A DNA stretch of 64,000 bases from Moritella marina ATCC 15381 (GTDB taxonomy: Bacteria > Pseudomonadota > Gammaproteobacteria > Enterobacterales > Moritellaceae): contig NZ_CP044399.1 in NCBI RefSeq assembly GCF_008931805.1, forward strand, positions 1,488,001-1,552,000, read 5' to 3'. Below, one piece after another: positions 28,217 to 37,669 of this stretch; the first letter of the stretch is position 1; each line of letters begins with the position of its first letter. Under the pieces are notes generated by a model. It made no database searches and was not told the DNA's origin. It saw only the letters and a program-made list of their open reading frames with translations. Made by a program: the position numbers and the translations under genes.

Positions 28217-29227
28217 ATGTTATATCGTATTGCACGTGAATTTTTCTTTATGCAAGACCCAGAAGTAGTGCATGAAATGACAATCAAAGGGTTAAAATTA
28301 ACGGGTTCTACTCCTTTAAGTTGCTTATATTCTCAAAAATTACCAAGTAAACCAGTGACAGTCATGGGACTCACATTTGATAACCCTGTTGGTTTAGCTG
28401 CAGGTCTTGATAAAAATGGCGAGTGTATTGATGCCTTTGCTGCAATGGGTTTTGGTTTCATTGAAGTCGGCACCGTGACTCCTCGTCCTCAAGACGGTAA
28501 TGAAAAGCCACGTATTTTCCGTATTACAGAAGCTGAAGCGATCATTAACCGTATGGGCTTCAATAACGCAGGCGTCGATGCGCTAGTTGAAAACGTGAAA
28601 GCGGCCAACTATAAAGGTATCTTAGGCATCAACATTGGTAAAAATAAAGACACGCCAATAGAAAAGGGTAATGATGATTACCTTATTTGTATGGATAAGG
28701 TGTACCAACATGCTTCTTATATTACCATTAACATCTCGTCACCAAATACCCCAGGGTTACGTACGCTACAGTATGGTGAAGCTTTGGATAGCTTATTAAG
28801 CTCCCTTAAAGAACGCCAATCTGAGTTGACAAAAACACATGAAAAATATGTACCTTTAGCAGTTAAAATTGCACCTGATTTAACGGATGATGAACTAGCG
28901 CAAGTTGCTGAGTCATTAGTTAAATACAAAATGGACGGTGTGATTGCAACAAACACGACACTAGACAGAACCTTAGTGCATGATATGCCGCATGCGAGTG
29001 AAGCGGGTGGTTTGAGTGGGCGTCCAGTGCAACATGCAAGTACTGAAATTGTACGTAAACTTGCCGTATTGCTTGATGGTCAATTACCGATTATCGGTGT
29101 AGGTGGTATTGATTCTGCTGTTTCAGCCAAAGAAAAATTCAATGCTGGTGCAGATCTTGTTCAGGTATATAGTGGTTTTATCTATAAAGGCCCTAAATTA
29201 GTTAAAAATATTGTAAGAAATATGTAA
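28217..29227 (+). CDS. pyrD: Dihydroorotate dehydrogenase, class 2 (quinone)
   Basis: 336 residues, equal to E. coli PyrD. It oxidises dihydroorotate to orotate at the inner membrane, reducing quinone; this is the fourth step of UMP synthesis. The N-terminal amphipathic helix ([16 protein letters not shown]) marks class 2. FMN-binding blocks [13 protein letters not shown] and [13 protein letters not shown] are present, as is the catalytic Ser in [19 protein letters not shown] before the ATG is a good ribosome site. zapC follows after 100 bases, as in E. coli. Confidence 0.97.
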   Translation: MLYRIAREFFFMQDPEVVHEMTIKGLKLTGSTPLSCLYSQKLPSKPVTVMGLTFDNPVGLAAGLDKNGECIDAFAAMGFGFIEVGTVTPRPQDGNEKPRIFRITEAEAIINRMGFNNAGVDALVENVKAANYKGILGINIGKNKDTPIEKGNDDYLICMDKVYQHASYITINISSPNTPGLRTLQYGEALDSLLSSLKERQSELTKTHEKYVPLAVKIAPDLTDDELAQVAESLVKYKMDGVIATNTTLDRTLVHDMPHASEAGGLSGRPVQHASTEIVRKLAVLLDGQLPIIGVGGIDSAVSAKEKFNAGADLVQVYSGFIYKGPKLVKNIVRNM

Positions 29228-29327
29228 CTTCACGCTTGGTTTTAGTCTATTTTTCTGTTAAAGCTATTTACTTATAGTTCGGGTGTAGTTACACTAGTAG
29301 ATAGTTAATTACATTACTGGTATCAGG

Positions 29328-29888
29328 ATGTTACTAGAACCAAGCAACAAGTGGTATTGGCAATATGACTGCGCAGGTCAATTCATCGTTATTCAATTAT
29401 CGGATGGGCTTGCTATGTCTTGCCATTTAGATAAACGCAACATGAATAATTTGTGTAAAGGACGGATTAACTTTTGCGCAGAAGATTCTAGTTACTATTA
29501 CTATTTCTTAGAGGCTCTCAAAGATTTAGATTTTTGTGTGCCTGAAAAAGTACAAATAGCGTTAAATGCAGTGACGAGTCTGCGTTTCCAAAAAGTTAAA
29601 ATGCCTCAAAGCTGGTTTTTTGACTATCAAAATGCTGAAACATCGTTCAGTACAGGTGATATCATCACCCTGTCTTTGCGAGGTGCTCAGATTCAATTTG
29701 TGGTACTTGAGGCTGACGAGCGAGTTTCGACTTGCATGTTATTAGAAGATGCGATAAAGCTATCTGACATGAAGACGTTAACCAAGTTTGATGTGATTCG
29801 CGTCATGAACGATCGCGTACAACTACAACAAACGGTGTCAAAACAATTAACAGATGATTCATTTTCCTACGTTCAAATCTTGGCATAA
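29328..29888 (+). CDS. zapC: Cell division protein ZapC
   Basis: 186 residues, close to the 180 of E. coli ZapC (YcbW). It begins MLLEPSNKWYWQYD, and contains PQSWFFDYQNAE, blocks I recognise from the family. ZapC binds FtsZ and promotes lateral association of its filaments at the Z ring. The position right after pyrD is the conserved one, which strengthens the call. No membrane segment is present, in keeping with a cytoplasmic protein. Confidence 0.88.
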   Translation: MLLEPSNKWYWQYDCAGQFIVIQLSDGLAMSCHLDKRNMNNLCKGRINFCAEDSSYYYYFLEALKDLDFCVPEKVQIALNAVTSLRFQKVKMPQSWFFDYQNAETSFSTGDIITLSLRGAQIQFVVLEADERVSTCMLLEDAIKLSDMKTLTKFDVIRVMNDRVQLQQTVSKQLTDDSFSYVQILA

Positions 29889-30042
29889 CATAATCTAGCC
29901 ATTAACCCTCGTTTATCTAAGAATTTCCTCAACATGACTATGCGACTATCAGGCTGCGTGGTATAATTCGCCCCCATTAATAATCACATTGCTTACTTTC
30001 TTTTTGACTAGAAAGTATCTCGAAATAATATAGGCTTTCAAA

Positions 30043-32175
30043 TTGACTAAACTCAACACTTATTTTGCTTCTTCCCCTAAGGGTTTAGAACTTCTACTTA
30101 AAGAAGAGCTAATTGAACTTGGCGCACAAGACTGCCGTGAAACAATGGCTGGTGTCGCATTTAAATCTACTCAATTAACAGCGTATAAAATTTGTCTGTG
30201 GAGCCGCTTAGCATCTCGAGTGACCTTGCAATTAAAAACATTCAAAATTTTCGATGTGTTAGACCTTTACCTTGCGGTAAGTGGCATGCATTGGGAAAAG
30301 ATCTTTGATCTTGATAAAACGTTTGCTGTTTCTTGTTCTGGTACAAACGACAGCATTCGTGATACTCAGTTTGGTGCATTGAAAGTGAAGGATGGTATTG
30401 TTGACCGTTTCACTAAAAGCATGAGCGACCGTCCAAACGTAGCGAAAAACGACCCTGATGTCCGAATTCACCTGCATATTCGTCGTGAAGAAGCGACACT
30501 GTCTCTTGATTTATGTGGTAATGGTTTACACCAGCGTGGTTACCGTCAAGGTACGGGCGCTGCACCACTTAAAGAAAACTTAGCAGCGGCAATCATTAAA
30601 CGTAGTGGCTACACTGACGGTTTATTAGTTGATCCTATGTGTGGCTCTGCAACACTGCTTATCGAAGCTGCATTAATGGCGCTTAAAGTACCAGCGGGTA
30701 TTTTACGTACACGTTACTGTTTCCAACAGCTGAATGATTTCGATCAATCTGGTTGGGAAGAATTGGTTGCACAAGCAAAATATCAAGCGCGTAAGAATAT
30801 TGCGAATACCGATCTGAAAGTATATGGTTTTGATAAAAGCTGGCGTGTACTTGACCAAGCTAAAGCCAATGTGCGTGCAGCGGGTCTGGAACATGTGATT
30901 GAATTAGAAGCCGGTGACGCTAAAAATCTAGTGAACGATTTTACCAGTGAAGGTACATTAATTTGTAACCCTCCGTATGGTGAACGTATGGGTGAACAGC
31001 CTGAATTAATCGTATTACACCAAGTATTAGGTGAGCGATTAAAGAGTGAGTTCTCTGGCTGGAATGTCGCGTTCTTCTCATCAAATCCTGACTTACTCTC
31101 ACGTTTAGGCATGCGTGCTAATAAGCAATATAAATTGTTTAATGGTGGCCTTGAGTGTTTCCTTAAACTTTATCAAATTTCATCAGTTGCACGTCAAGTT
31201 AAAGCACACGTTGAAACACAGATGAGCCCTGGTTTTGCCGAGGAATTTCGTAACCGTTTGAAGAAAAATATCAAATTGTTATCAAAATGGGCGAAAAAAG
31301 AAAACATTAACTGCTACCGTTTATATGACGCAGATTTACCTAACTACAATGCTGCAATCGATTTGTATGACGATTGGATTGTGGTACAAGAATACCAAGC
31401 GCCAAAAGATGTGCCAGAGCAAAAAGCCAAGCAACGTATCATGGACATTGTAGCTGTTACGCTTGATGTAACCGGCATCGATCCTAACAAATTAGTATTG
31501 AAAGTACGTCAAAAACAGAAAGGCAGTAATCAATACGAAAAACTACAACAAGTTAAGTCAGTATTCACTGTTAGTGAATATGGCGCTCAATTTGAAGTGA
31601 ACATGAAAGACTATTTAGACACAGGTCTGTTCATTGATCACCGTTTAACGCGTCAAATGCTCGGAAAGATGAGTGCTGGTAAGCGTTTCTTAAACCTATT
31701 CTCATATACAGGTAGTGCAAGTGTTCATGCAATTCTAGGTGGTGCTGAATCATCTGTTACTGTAGATATGTCAAATACTTACCTTGACTGGGCTAAGCGT
31801 AACTTTGAATTAAACAACATCAGTATGCGTAAACATGAAGTCGTGCAAGCAGATTGCTTATCATGGTTAGCACGTTGTGAAGACAAGTTTGATCTTATCT
31901 TTATTGATCCGCCAACATTCTCAAACTCAAAGCGTATGGAAGATAGCTTTGATGTTGAACGTGATCACATACAATTGTTCACTTGGTTAGAAAATATTCT
32001 TTCTGCACGTGGTGAAATAGTATTCTCTAATAACAAGCGTAACTTTAAATTAGATACTGAAGCGTTAGAGAAACTAGGCTTAAAAGCTAAAAATATTACG
32101 GAACAAAATCGTTCTAAAGATTTCGCTCGTAATAAGAACATCAATAACTGCTGGCTTGTGACACGAGTGGGATAA
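30043..32175 (+). CDS. rlmL: 23S rRNA guanine methyltransferase RlmL (RlmKL fusion)
   Basis: 710 residues. The protein is a fusion of two methyltransferases: the N-terminal part (THUMP domain about 45-155, then RlmL with VDPMCGSATLLIEAAL and the NPPYGE motif) makes m2G2445; the C-terminal RlmK part (from about 400, with LNLFSYTGSASV and IDPPTFSNSK) makes m7G2069. Translation must begin at TTG (30043), since no ATG or GTG fits ahead of the conserved start LNTYFASSPKG. The next gene overlaps its stop by one base (TAATG). Confidence 0.95.
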   Translation: MTKLNTYFASSPKGLELLLKEELIELGAQDCRETMAGVAFKSTQLTAYKICLWSRLASRVTLQLKTFKIFDVLDLYLAVSGMHWEKIFDLDKTFAVSCSGTNDSIRDTQFGALKVKDGIVDRFTKSMSDRPNVAKNDPDVRIHLHIRREEATLSLDLCGNGLHQRGYRQGTGAAPLKENLAAAIIKRSGYTDGLLVDPMCGSATLLIEAALMALKVPAGILRTRYCFQQLNDFDQSGWEELVAQAKYQARKNIANTDLKVYGFDKSWRVLDQAKANVRAAGLEHVIELEAGDAKNLVNDFTSEGTLICNPPYGERMGEQPELIVLHQVLGERLKSEFSGWNVAFFSSNPDLLSRLGMRANKQYKLFNGGLECFLKLYQISSVARQVKAHVETQMSPGFAEEFRNRLKKNIKLLSKWAKKENINCYRLYDADLPNYNAAIDLYDDWIVVQEYQAPKDVPEQKAKQRIMDIVAVTLDVTGIDPNKLVLKVRQKQKGSNQYEKLQQVKSVFTVSEYGAQFEVNMKDYLDTGLFIDHRLTRQMLGKMSAGKRFLNLFSYTGSASVHAILGGAESSVTVDMSNTYLDWAKRNFELNNISMRKHEVVQADCLSWLARCEDKFDLIFIDPPTFSNSKRMEDSFDVERDHIQLFTWLENILSARGEIVFSNNKRNFKLDTEALEKLGLKAKNITEQNRSKDFARNKNINNCWLVTRVG

Positions 32176-32411
32176 TGACTAAATTCGCGTTCTACACAAC
32201 TGAAGGTTGTCATTTATGTGAACAGGCTTGGGAGCTTGTTATTGCTCTAGGCTTAGCAAGCGAGATGACTCGAATTGAGATCATTCACGACGAGGCTGAT
32301 ATTGCCCGTTATGGTATTCGAATTCCCGTGATTAGGGATTGTGAGGCTGAGAAGGATATTGGCTGGCCTTTTGATGTGACTGAATTAGCTAATTTTATCA
32401 ATCAAGATTGA
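32175..32411 (+). CDS. Small glutaredoxin-family protein
   Basis: 78 residues. A thioredoxin-fold start FAFYTTEGCHLCEQAW carries the redox motif CHLC (Cys-x-x-Cys), and the cis-proline-type block IRIPVIRDCEAEK follows. The family is annotated as glutaredoxin-like (DUF836/YbbN-unrelated small thioredoxins) and its substrate is unknown. The ATG overlaps the rlmL stop, so it is translated with rlmL. A terminator follows. Confidence 0.85.
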   Translation: MTKFAFYTTEGCHLCEQAWELVIALGLASEMTRIEIIHDEADIARYGIRIPVIRDCEAEKDIGWPFDVTELANFINQD

Positions 32412-32422
32412 TTTATTTGACT

Positions 32423-32473
32423 AAATCCGAGTTATTTTCAATTACAGGGTGATTGTTAGGCTCGGATTTTTTC
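32423..32473 (+). terminator. Terminator after rlmL-glutaredoxin unit
   Basis: AAATCCGAG (32423-32431) pairs perfectly with CTCGGATTT (32461-32469), and a T run follows. The loop is long (29 bases). Confidence 0.8.
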
Positions 32474-32570
32474 TATTTTACAACTTTATGTTAGAATCTA
32501 ACTAACTGCTTGTTTCTTCGATTTGAATTTTCAACGAAGAAGCAATAAATTATTTTATTAAGGAATTACC

Positions 32571-34478
32571 GTGGCTGTTATCACGTTACAAAATGCTTGT
32601 CTTGCCTTTGGCGACCTACCGTTATTAAACCATGCAGATGCTGTATTCGAACGCAAAGAACGCGTATGTCTTGTGGGTCGTAATGGTGCTGGTAAATCAA
32701 CAATGATGAAAGTTATTGGCGGCGAAATCCAACTTGATGATGGCGTATTACGAATTGAACAAGATGCTGTTGTATCTCGTTTAGAGCAAGATCCACCAAA
32801 AGTAAGTGGCGTTACAATCTTTGATTTTGTTGCGGGCGGTCTTGCTGACATCGGTCAAGTATTAAAAGATTACCATCACCAAGCTATTCTTGTTGGTGAA
32901 GATTACAGTGAAAAAGCATTAAACAAATTAATGCGTCTACAAGAAGAACTTGATAACCGAAACGGCTGGGAGTTTGAGCAAAACATCGAGCAAGTACTAA
33001 CGCGCCTAGATTTAGACGCTGACATGTTACTTGATGATTTATCGGGTGGTTGGTTACGTCGCGCTGCATTAGCACGTGCACTTGCAAGCAAGCCTGATCT
33101 ACTATTACTTGACGAACCAACGAACCACTTGGATATCGAATCTATCCTTTGGTTAGAAGAGTTCTTAAAAGACTTCGCTGGTACCATCATTTTCGTAAGC
33201 CATGATAGAAGTTTCATTCGCTCTATGGCAACACGCATCATTGATATTGACCGTGGTAACCTAATGTCTTTCCCTGGTAACTATGATGAATACCTAGTAG
33301 GTAAAGAAGAAGCACTACGTGTAGAAGACGAGCAGAATGCATTATTCGACAAACGTTTAGCACAAGAAGAAGTGTGGATCCGTCAAGGCGTTAAAGCCCG
33401 TCGTACACGTAATGAAGGCCGCGTTAAAGCCCTTAAAGAAATGCGTAATGAACGTAGCGAACGTCTAAGCGTACAAGGTAAAGCTAAAATCTCAGTCGAT
33501 GAGACTTCACGCTCAGGTAAACGTATCTTTGAAGGCGAAAACGTTGATTACGGTTTCGAGAATAAGCAAATCGTTAAAGATTTTACGTTTAACATCATGC
33601 GTGGCGATAAAATTGCATTCGTTGGTCCAAACGGTTGTGGTAAGAGTACATTAATTAAGTTATTACTTGAAGAATTGCAACCACAAGCAGGTATCATCAA
33701 ATGCGGTACTAAGTTAGAAGTGTCTTACTTCGATCAACATCGTACTGAATTAGATCTTGAAAAAACAGTAATCGATAACCTTGCTGACGGTAAACAAGAA
33801 GTTGTTGTTAATGGTAAGCCACGTCATGCACTTGGCTATTTACAAGACTTCTTATTCCACCCTCAACGTGCTCGTACACCAGTAAAAGTTTTGTCTGGTG
33901 GTGAACGTAACCGCCTATTATTAGCTAAATTGTTTCTAAAACCATCTAATCTTTTGATTATGGATGAACCAACAAATGATTTAGATATCGAAACATTGGA
34001 ACTTTTAGAAGAATTACTTGCCAATTACCAAGGTACGTTATTATTAGTAAGTCATGATCGTAATTTCATCGATAACACGGTAACGAGTTGCTGGATGTTT
34101 GATGGCAAAGGTCACATCACTAACTTTGTTGGTGGTTACCACGATGCTAAGAATCAAGAAGCTAATACACAATCTATGTCAGCGAAGCCGAAGGCTAAAC
34201 CTGTTGTAGAGGCACCTGTTAAACAAGCGAAACCAGCTAAGACTGCTAAGGCAAAAAAACTGCCTTACAATATGCAAGTTGAACTTGAAAAATTGCCTGC
34301 AAAAATGGAACAACTAGAAGAACTAGTTGAAACCTTGCAAGCTGAAATTAATCAACCTGAATTCTTTAACAAGCCTGAAAGTGAAACGAAAGCAATGTTG
34401 GAAAATCTTGCGAGTAAAGAGCAAGAACTAGAAACTGCATTCGCTCGCTGGGAAGAGCTAGAAGAAATGAAAGGCTAA
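32571..34478 (+). CDS. uup: ABC-F ATPase Uup
   Basis: 635 residues starting at GTG behind AAGGAATTACC. Two ATPase domains without membrane segments: Walker A GRNGAGKST (near residue 36) and GPNGCGKST (near 350), signatures LSGGW and LSGGERNR, Walker B LLLLDEPTNHLD and LLIMDEPTNDLD. A Lys/Ala-rich linker leads into a C-terminal coiled coil (about 565-635), the DNA-binding tail of Uup. The family acts on ribosomes and on DNA transactions; E. coli uup mutants show raised precise excision of transposons. The order rlmL-uup-rmf is conserved with E. coli. Confidence 0.95.
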   Translation: MAVITLQNACLAFGDLPLLNHADAVFERKERVCLVGRNGAGKSTMMKVIGGEIQLDDGVLRIEQDAVVSRLEQDPPKVSGVTIFDFVAGGLADIGQVLKDYHHQAILVGEDYSEKALNKLMRLQEELDNRNGWEFEQNIEQVLTRLDLDADMLLDDLSGGWLRRAALARALASKPDLLLLDEPTNHLDIESILWLEEFLKDFAGTIIFVSHDRSFIRSMATRIIDIDRGNLMSFPGNYDEYLVGKEEALRVEDEQNALFDKRLAQEEVWIRQGVKARRTRNEGRVKALKEMRNERSERLSVQGKAKISVDETSRSGKRIFEGENVDYGFENKQIVKDFTFNIMRGDKIAFVGPNGCGKSTLIKLLLEELQPQAGIIKCGTKLEVSYFDQHRTELDLEKTVIDNLADGKQEVVVNGKPRHALGYLQDFLFHPQRARTPVKVLSGGERNRLLLAKLFLKPSNLLIMDEPTNDLDIETLELLEELLANYQGTLLLVSHDRNFIDNTVTSCWMFDGKGHITNFVGGYHDAKNQEANTQSMSAKPKAKPVVEAPVKQAKPAKTAKAKKLPYNMQVELEKLPAKMEQLEELVETLQAEINQPEFFNKPESETKAMLENLASKEQELETAFARWEELEEMKG

Positions 34479-34493
34479 GGAAACCTAAACATA

Positions 34494-36239
34494 ATGCTTT
34501 TAAAAAAGACTAAATTAGCAGGGATTATTAGTCTCTTATTGTGTTCGAATGCATCGGCTGCTGTTGTGGTCGATGTAATTGCTGAACAAACAGATCCTAG
34601 TCGCTATGGTCCATATGTATCAGCTATGGATACATCGAGTGCCGCTGTCGCGACTACAAACGTAGCTACTTATACTAGTACTTATGGCCAGCAGTTTACC
34701 TATGATATAGGTGCCCCTTGGACGTACAACGAATATTGTAAATACAATAGTGAAGTGTGCGATTTGTTTTGGGACGGCAAAAAAGGTGGCGATGGCAGTG
34801 ACGGGCTTTATGCTTGGCGCCGTAATATTTTAAATACTTACAATGGCAATTATGAATCAGAGAGTACTACAACGATTCATAATGCTAGTGTGGCTTCAAT
34901 TGATCCGGTAGAACTAACTCAATCACGAAAGATAACTGCTATGGATGTCGATGTCCCTGTTGGTTATGGTACAACTAACGCTCAGTTTGTTCGACGCGGT
35001 TTTTATGGTGATGATCCTCTAACCCCTTTGTTCACTGATAACGGTGGTTTTAGTTCTGCACATGATGCGACCCAAGTTATTGTTAAGTCTGTATCTTTTT
35101 CTGGTGTAGAGTTTAACCAAAAACTTGTTGTTGGTCAGTCAAGTGTAGATTGGCCAAACTCAAATGGTTCTTCTAGCCGTTTTAGTGCTTGTTTTAATGC
35201 CGCTCCAGATGATGATCGTTTTGACTATGATGATTTGTATTATTGTCCAGGGTTTAACGTACAAGCTTCATTTTGGTCTGTATCTGATTTATCCATTCCT
35301 AAATTATTCTCTTCGACATGGATTGATAACAATATAGGCAATGGCAGTGATGCAATTTATATTGCTAATGCTTATGCAATAAATACATCGGGTTTTGCTG
35401 TTGGTTTTTCAACTAAAAATGTTTTCAGTGGTGATAGCGGTGGTCGTGCTCGTGCTACGGTATTCATGCCTACGGTAAATGCTGATAGTAGTATTAAGTA
35501 TACTATGTCTGAAATAGTTAAACCTGATGATGATGTTATTCGTGATACTGTCGCAGTTGATATCACAGATACTGTTTATGATGCTGCGTCTAAATCAATG
35601 GTGGCATCAAGTGGTACTGATGCGTCACAAGCGTTTATTGTGGTTGGTAATCGTATGTATAAGCAGCCGCAAAACAGAAGCTATGCGACTGAGTTTTATA
35701 CCTACGACGTATCTAACGGTGATGTTCGTTACCCATTCCAAGGCAATCCGATTAAAGGTGCTAACTCACAGGTTAGTAAAATTAATAATGACGGTTTAGC
35801 TATCGGTTGGCGTGATGGACGAGGTGAAACAAGTCCGACTGCAGATGGCTCAGCACGACACCAAAGTGCATTCATCTATGATTATAAATCTAAAAAATCA
35901 GCTTATTTAGATGATTTGTATTGTAACGATATCGATGATAGTGATGTTAGGTATCGTTTTACCAACGCTATAAGCATTACTGATAATAACAGTGATTCGT
36001 ATACTATTGTCGCTAATGGTTATGACTATGTTAATGTAGAAAACTACAAGAACAGAGTTGGTTCAACGCCAGTAGTATTATCTATGACTGTATCTAAAAC
36101 TGAGTTAGATGCTTTTGATAATTCATCGCAATGTCCTATTAAAGCTGAAGAAGACTATGAACGTAGTGGGGCAGGTATGGGGTGGTTTGTATTATTACCT
36201 ACCATGATGCTTTTATTCCGCCGTTTTAAGCGTAATTAG
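34494..36239 (+). CDS. DUF3466 family surface protein with GlyGly-CTERM tail
   Basis: 581 residues. A signal peptide covers about residues 1-22 (cleavage near SNASA). The body is rich in Ser, Asp, Tyr and Thr with several Cys, as in secreted proteins. The tail ERSGAGMGWFVLLPTMMLLFRRFKRN has Gly residues, one hydrophobic helix and a basic end, i.e. a GlyGly-CTERM sorting signal processed by rhombosortase in species with type II secretion. The family is seen at this place after uup in Shewanella-like genomes, which is the basis for the DUF3466 name. Function is unknown. It begins 15 bases after uup. Confidence 0.78.
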   Translation: MLLKKTKLAGIISLLLCSNASAAVVVDVIAEQTDPSRYGPYVSAMDTSSAAVATTNVATYTSTYGQQFTYDIGAPWTYNEYCKYNSEVCDLFWDGKKGGDGSDGLYAWRRNILNTYNGNYESESTTTIHNASVASIDPVELTQSRKITAMDVDVPVGYGTTNAQFVRRGFYGDDPLTPLFTDNGGFSSAHDATQVIVKSVSFSGVEFNQKLVVGQSSVDWPNSNGSSSRFSACFNAAPDDDRFDYDDLYYCPGFNVQASFWSVSDLSIPKLFSSTWIDNNIGNGSDAIYIANAYAINTSGFAVGFSTKNVFSGDSGGRARATVFMPTVNADSSIKYTMSEIVKPDDDVIRDTVAVDITDTVYDAASKSMVASSGTDASQAFIVVGNRMYKQPQNRSYATEFYTYDVSNGDVRYPFQGNPIKGANSQVSKINNDGLAIGWRDGRGETSPTADGSARHQSAFIYDYKSKKSAYLDDLYCNDIDDSDVRYRFTNAISITDNNSDSYTIVANGYDYVNVENYKNRVGSTPVVLSMTVSKTELDAFDNSSQCPIKAEEDYERSGAGMGWFVLLPTMMLLFRRFKRN

Positions 36240-36268
36240 TTACACACTAAACATTATGTTTTACCTTT

Positions 36269-36305
36269 AAAGCCACCGTAATTTAATTACGGTGGCTTTT
36301 TTATT
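36269..36305 (+). terminator. Terminator after the DUF3466 gene
   Basis: AAAGCCACCGTAA and TTACGGTGGCTTT form a perfect 13-bp stem with a five-base loop, followed by T residues. Confidence 0.93.
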
Positions 36306-36390
36306 TGATTTGTCGCATATCTTGGCCTATTACTTAGTAGAGGCATTGGAAGTCTCTGCTTTAAGTTATACATTTTTTGAGGAATCTAGA

Positions 36391-36567
36391 ATGAAGAGAC
36401 AGAAAAGAGATCGTTTGGAAAGAGCATATTCGAAAGGTTATCAGGCCGGAACAGCTGGTCGATCGAATGAAGTTTGTCCATTTCAAAGCGCAGATTCGCG
36501 AGGTCAATGGTTAGGTGGGTGGCGTGAAGCACAAGAGATCCGAAGTACAGGGCTCTTCATGAAATAG
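36391..36567 (+). CDS. rmf: Ribosome modulation factor Rmf
   Basis: 58 residues from ATG 36391, behind GAGG. The sequence MKRQKRDRLERAYSKGYQAG and CPF...RGQWLGGWREA is typical of RMF, which pairs 70S ribosomes into inactive 100S dimers in stationary phase. A longer reading frame from 36292 would begin inside the upstream terminator and is rejected. The prophage begins right after this gene, so its own terminator region may have been remodelled. Confidence 0.96.
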   Translation: MKRQKRDRLERAYSKGYQAGTAGRSNEVCPFQSADSRGQWLGGWREAQEIRSTGLFMK

Positions 36568-36587
36568 TTAATTAATGAATACAAAAA

Positions 36588-36606
36588 AGCCCCAATAAAT
36601 GGGGCT
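36588..36606 (-). terminator. Terminator downstream of the integrase
   Basis: AGCCCC and GGGGCT pair around seven bases. On the minus strand the stem is followed by TTTTT, so it ends leftward transcription from int. It may also serve as an rmf 3' hairpin. Confidence 0.75.
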
Positions 36607-36609
36607 AAT

Positions 36610-36652
36610 AGAGCCCCGTCATAGCAGGCTTCGCCCCTGTTTACGGGGCTCT
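36610..36652. repeat. 10-bp inverted repeat in the attL region
   Basis: AGAGCCCCGT (36610-36619) and ACGGGGCTCT (36643-36652) are perfect complements around 23 bases. No T-tract follows on either strand. It lies between rmf and int and could be part of the host rmf terminator or of the attachment site. Confidence 0.6.
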
Positions 36653-36666
36653 GTGCGTTTAATGAG

Positions 36667-36693
36667 TAGCAGTAAATAGCACTGGGTAGCACT
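36667..36693. repeat. Three helically phased heptamers beside int (possible arm-type sites)
   Basis: TAGCAGT (36667), TAGCACT (36677) and TAGCACT (36687) are spaced exactly 10 bases, one DNA turn. They lie just downstream of the integrase stop, where P2-type integrases and Cox bind in attL. The role as protein sites is inferred. Confidence 0.45.
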
Positions 36694-36700
36694 AATTTGG

Positions 36701-37669
36701 TCATAATGTGGACACTGGGTTGTACTTCATGGCCTCATTTAAATAGTCTGGTGCAAGGTGTGAATAGGTCATTGTTTGCATTATTGTTGAGTGTCCTAAT
36801 ATCTTCTGTAGCGTTAATATATTGCCACCGTTCATCATAAAGTGACTCGCAAACGAATGTCGTAACACATGTGAAGCCTGACCTTTAGGTATATCGAAGT
36901 TCTGTTTCTTTAATCTGGCTAGGAATACAGTGTAAGACCCATTAAATAATCGACCACTTTTACCATGTGCAATTTCCTTTAAAAGCTCATCAGTGATAGG
37001 GACTGTTCTGTTTTTTCCGTTCTTAGTATCACCAAACGTCACTCGCCCGTGCACAATATCACTCGTTTTCAGTTCTGCAGCTTCACTCCAACGCGCACCG
37101 GTGGATAAACATAACTTAGCGATATGTAATTCGTCACCACTTAGGTTTGTTAATAATTGCTTTATTTCGGCTTTAGTTAGGAAACCCATTTCAGGCGCAC
37201 GTACTTTTAATGGTCCCATGCCCTTGAATGGGTGTTCATTATGGAACTCTTCCGCTTTAATCAATGCGGTAAAAACACTACTCAACCGTGTTTGATTGCG
37301 GTTGATAGATGCGGGCTTCATACCTCCTGCCATTTTATCAGCACGATATTGCATGAAGCGTTGCCGTGTTAGCTGGTCAGCCCTTAGATTACCTAAGTCA
37401 GCATTAATCGTGATTAGGTGTTTTAGTTCTCTAGGACCTGTCTTGAGCTGCTGGCCATGGTAATGATACCAAAGGTGGATTAAATCGATGAGAGGGCGCT
37501 TATCAGCGGTTTTCTCAATCCAATCCTTTTGATTTTGAGTTGAAAGCAGCCAGCGCTCGTATTTCTGAGCCTCACCTTTGGTTGTAAACTTCTTTCTGTA
37601 GCGTTTACCGTCACGGCCTTGTGGACGGCAATCGACTTCGTAGCCGTTCGTGATCTGTTTAATTGACAT
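36701..37669 (-). CDS. int: Phage integrase, tyrosine recombinase
   Basis: 322 residues. The N-terminal part (1-55) is the arm-binding type found in P2-like integrases, a core-binding domain covers about 58-150, and the catalytic domain holds Arg193 (STGARWSEA), Lys216, His267 and Arg270 (HVLRH), His293 (LGHST) and nucleophile Tyr302 (MTYSH). It should insert and excise the prophage together with the Cox-like factor. It is transcribed leftward and ends 134 bases from rmf, fixing the left boundary of the prophage. Confidence 0.95.
   Translation of the reverse strand: MSIKQITNGYEVDCRPQGRDGKRYRKKFTTKGEAQKYERWLLSTQNQKDWIEKTADKRPLIDLIHLWYHYHGQQLKTGPRELKHLITINADLGNLRADQLTRQRFMQYRADKMAGGMKPASINRNQTRLSSVFTALIKAEEFHNEHPFKGMGPLKVRAPEMGFLTKAEIKQLLTNLSGDELHIAKLCLSTGARWSEAAELKTSDIVHGRVTFGDTKNGKNRTVPITDELLKEIAHGKSGRLFNGSYTVFLARLKKQNFDIPKGQASHVLRHSFASHFMMNGGNILTLQKILGHSTIMQTMTYSHLAPDYLNEAMKYNPVSTL

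Noticed and set aside
36292-36390. 33-residue N-terminal extension of rmf
   Set aside because: It would start inside the preceding terminator stem; RMF is about 55 residues in the family and the ATG at 36391 has its own GAGG.
36568-36700. tRNA or tmRNA gene as integration target
   Set aside because: No cloverleaf or CCA end was seen; the GC-rich hairpins do not form a tRNA.
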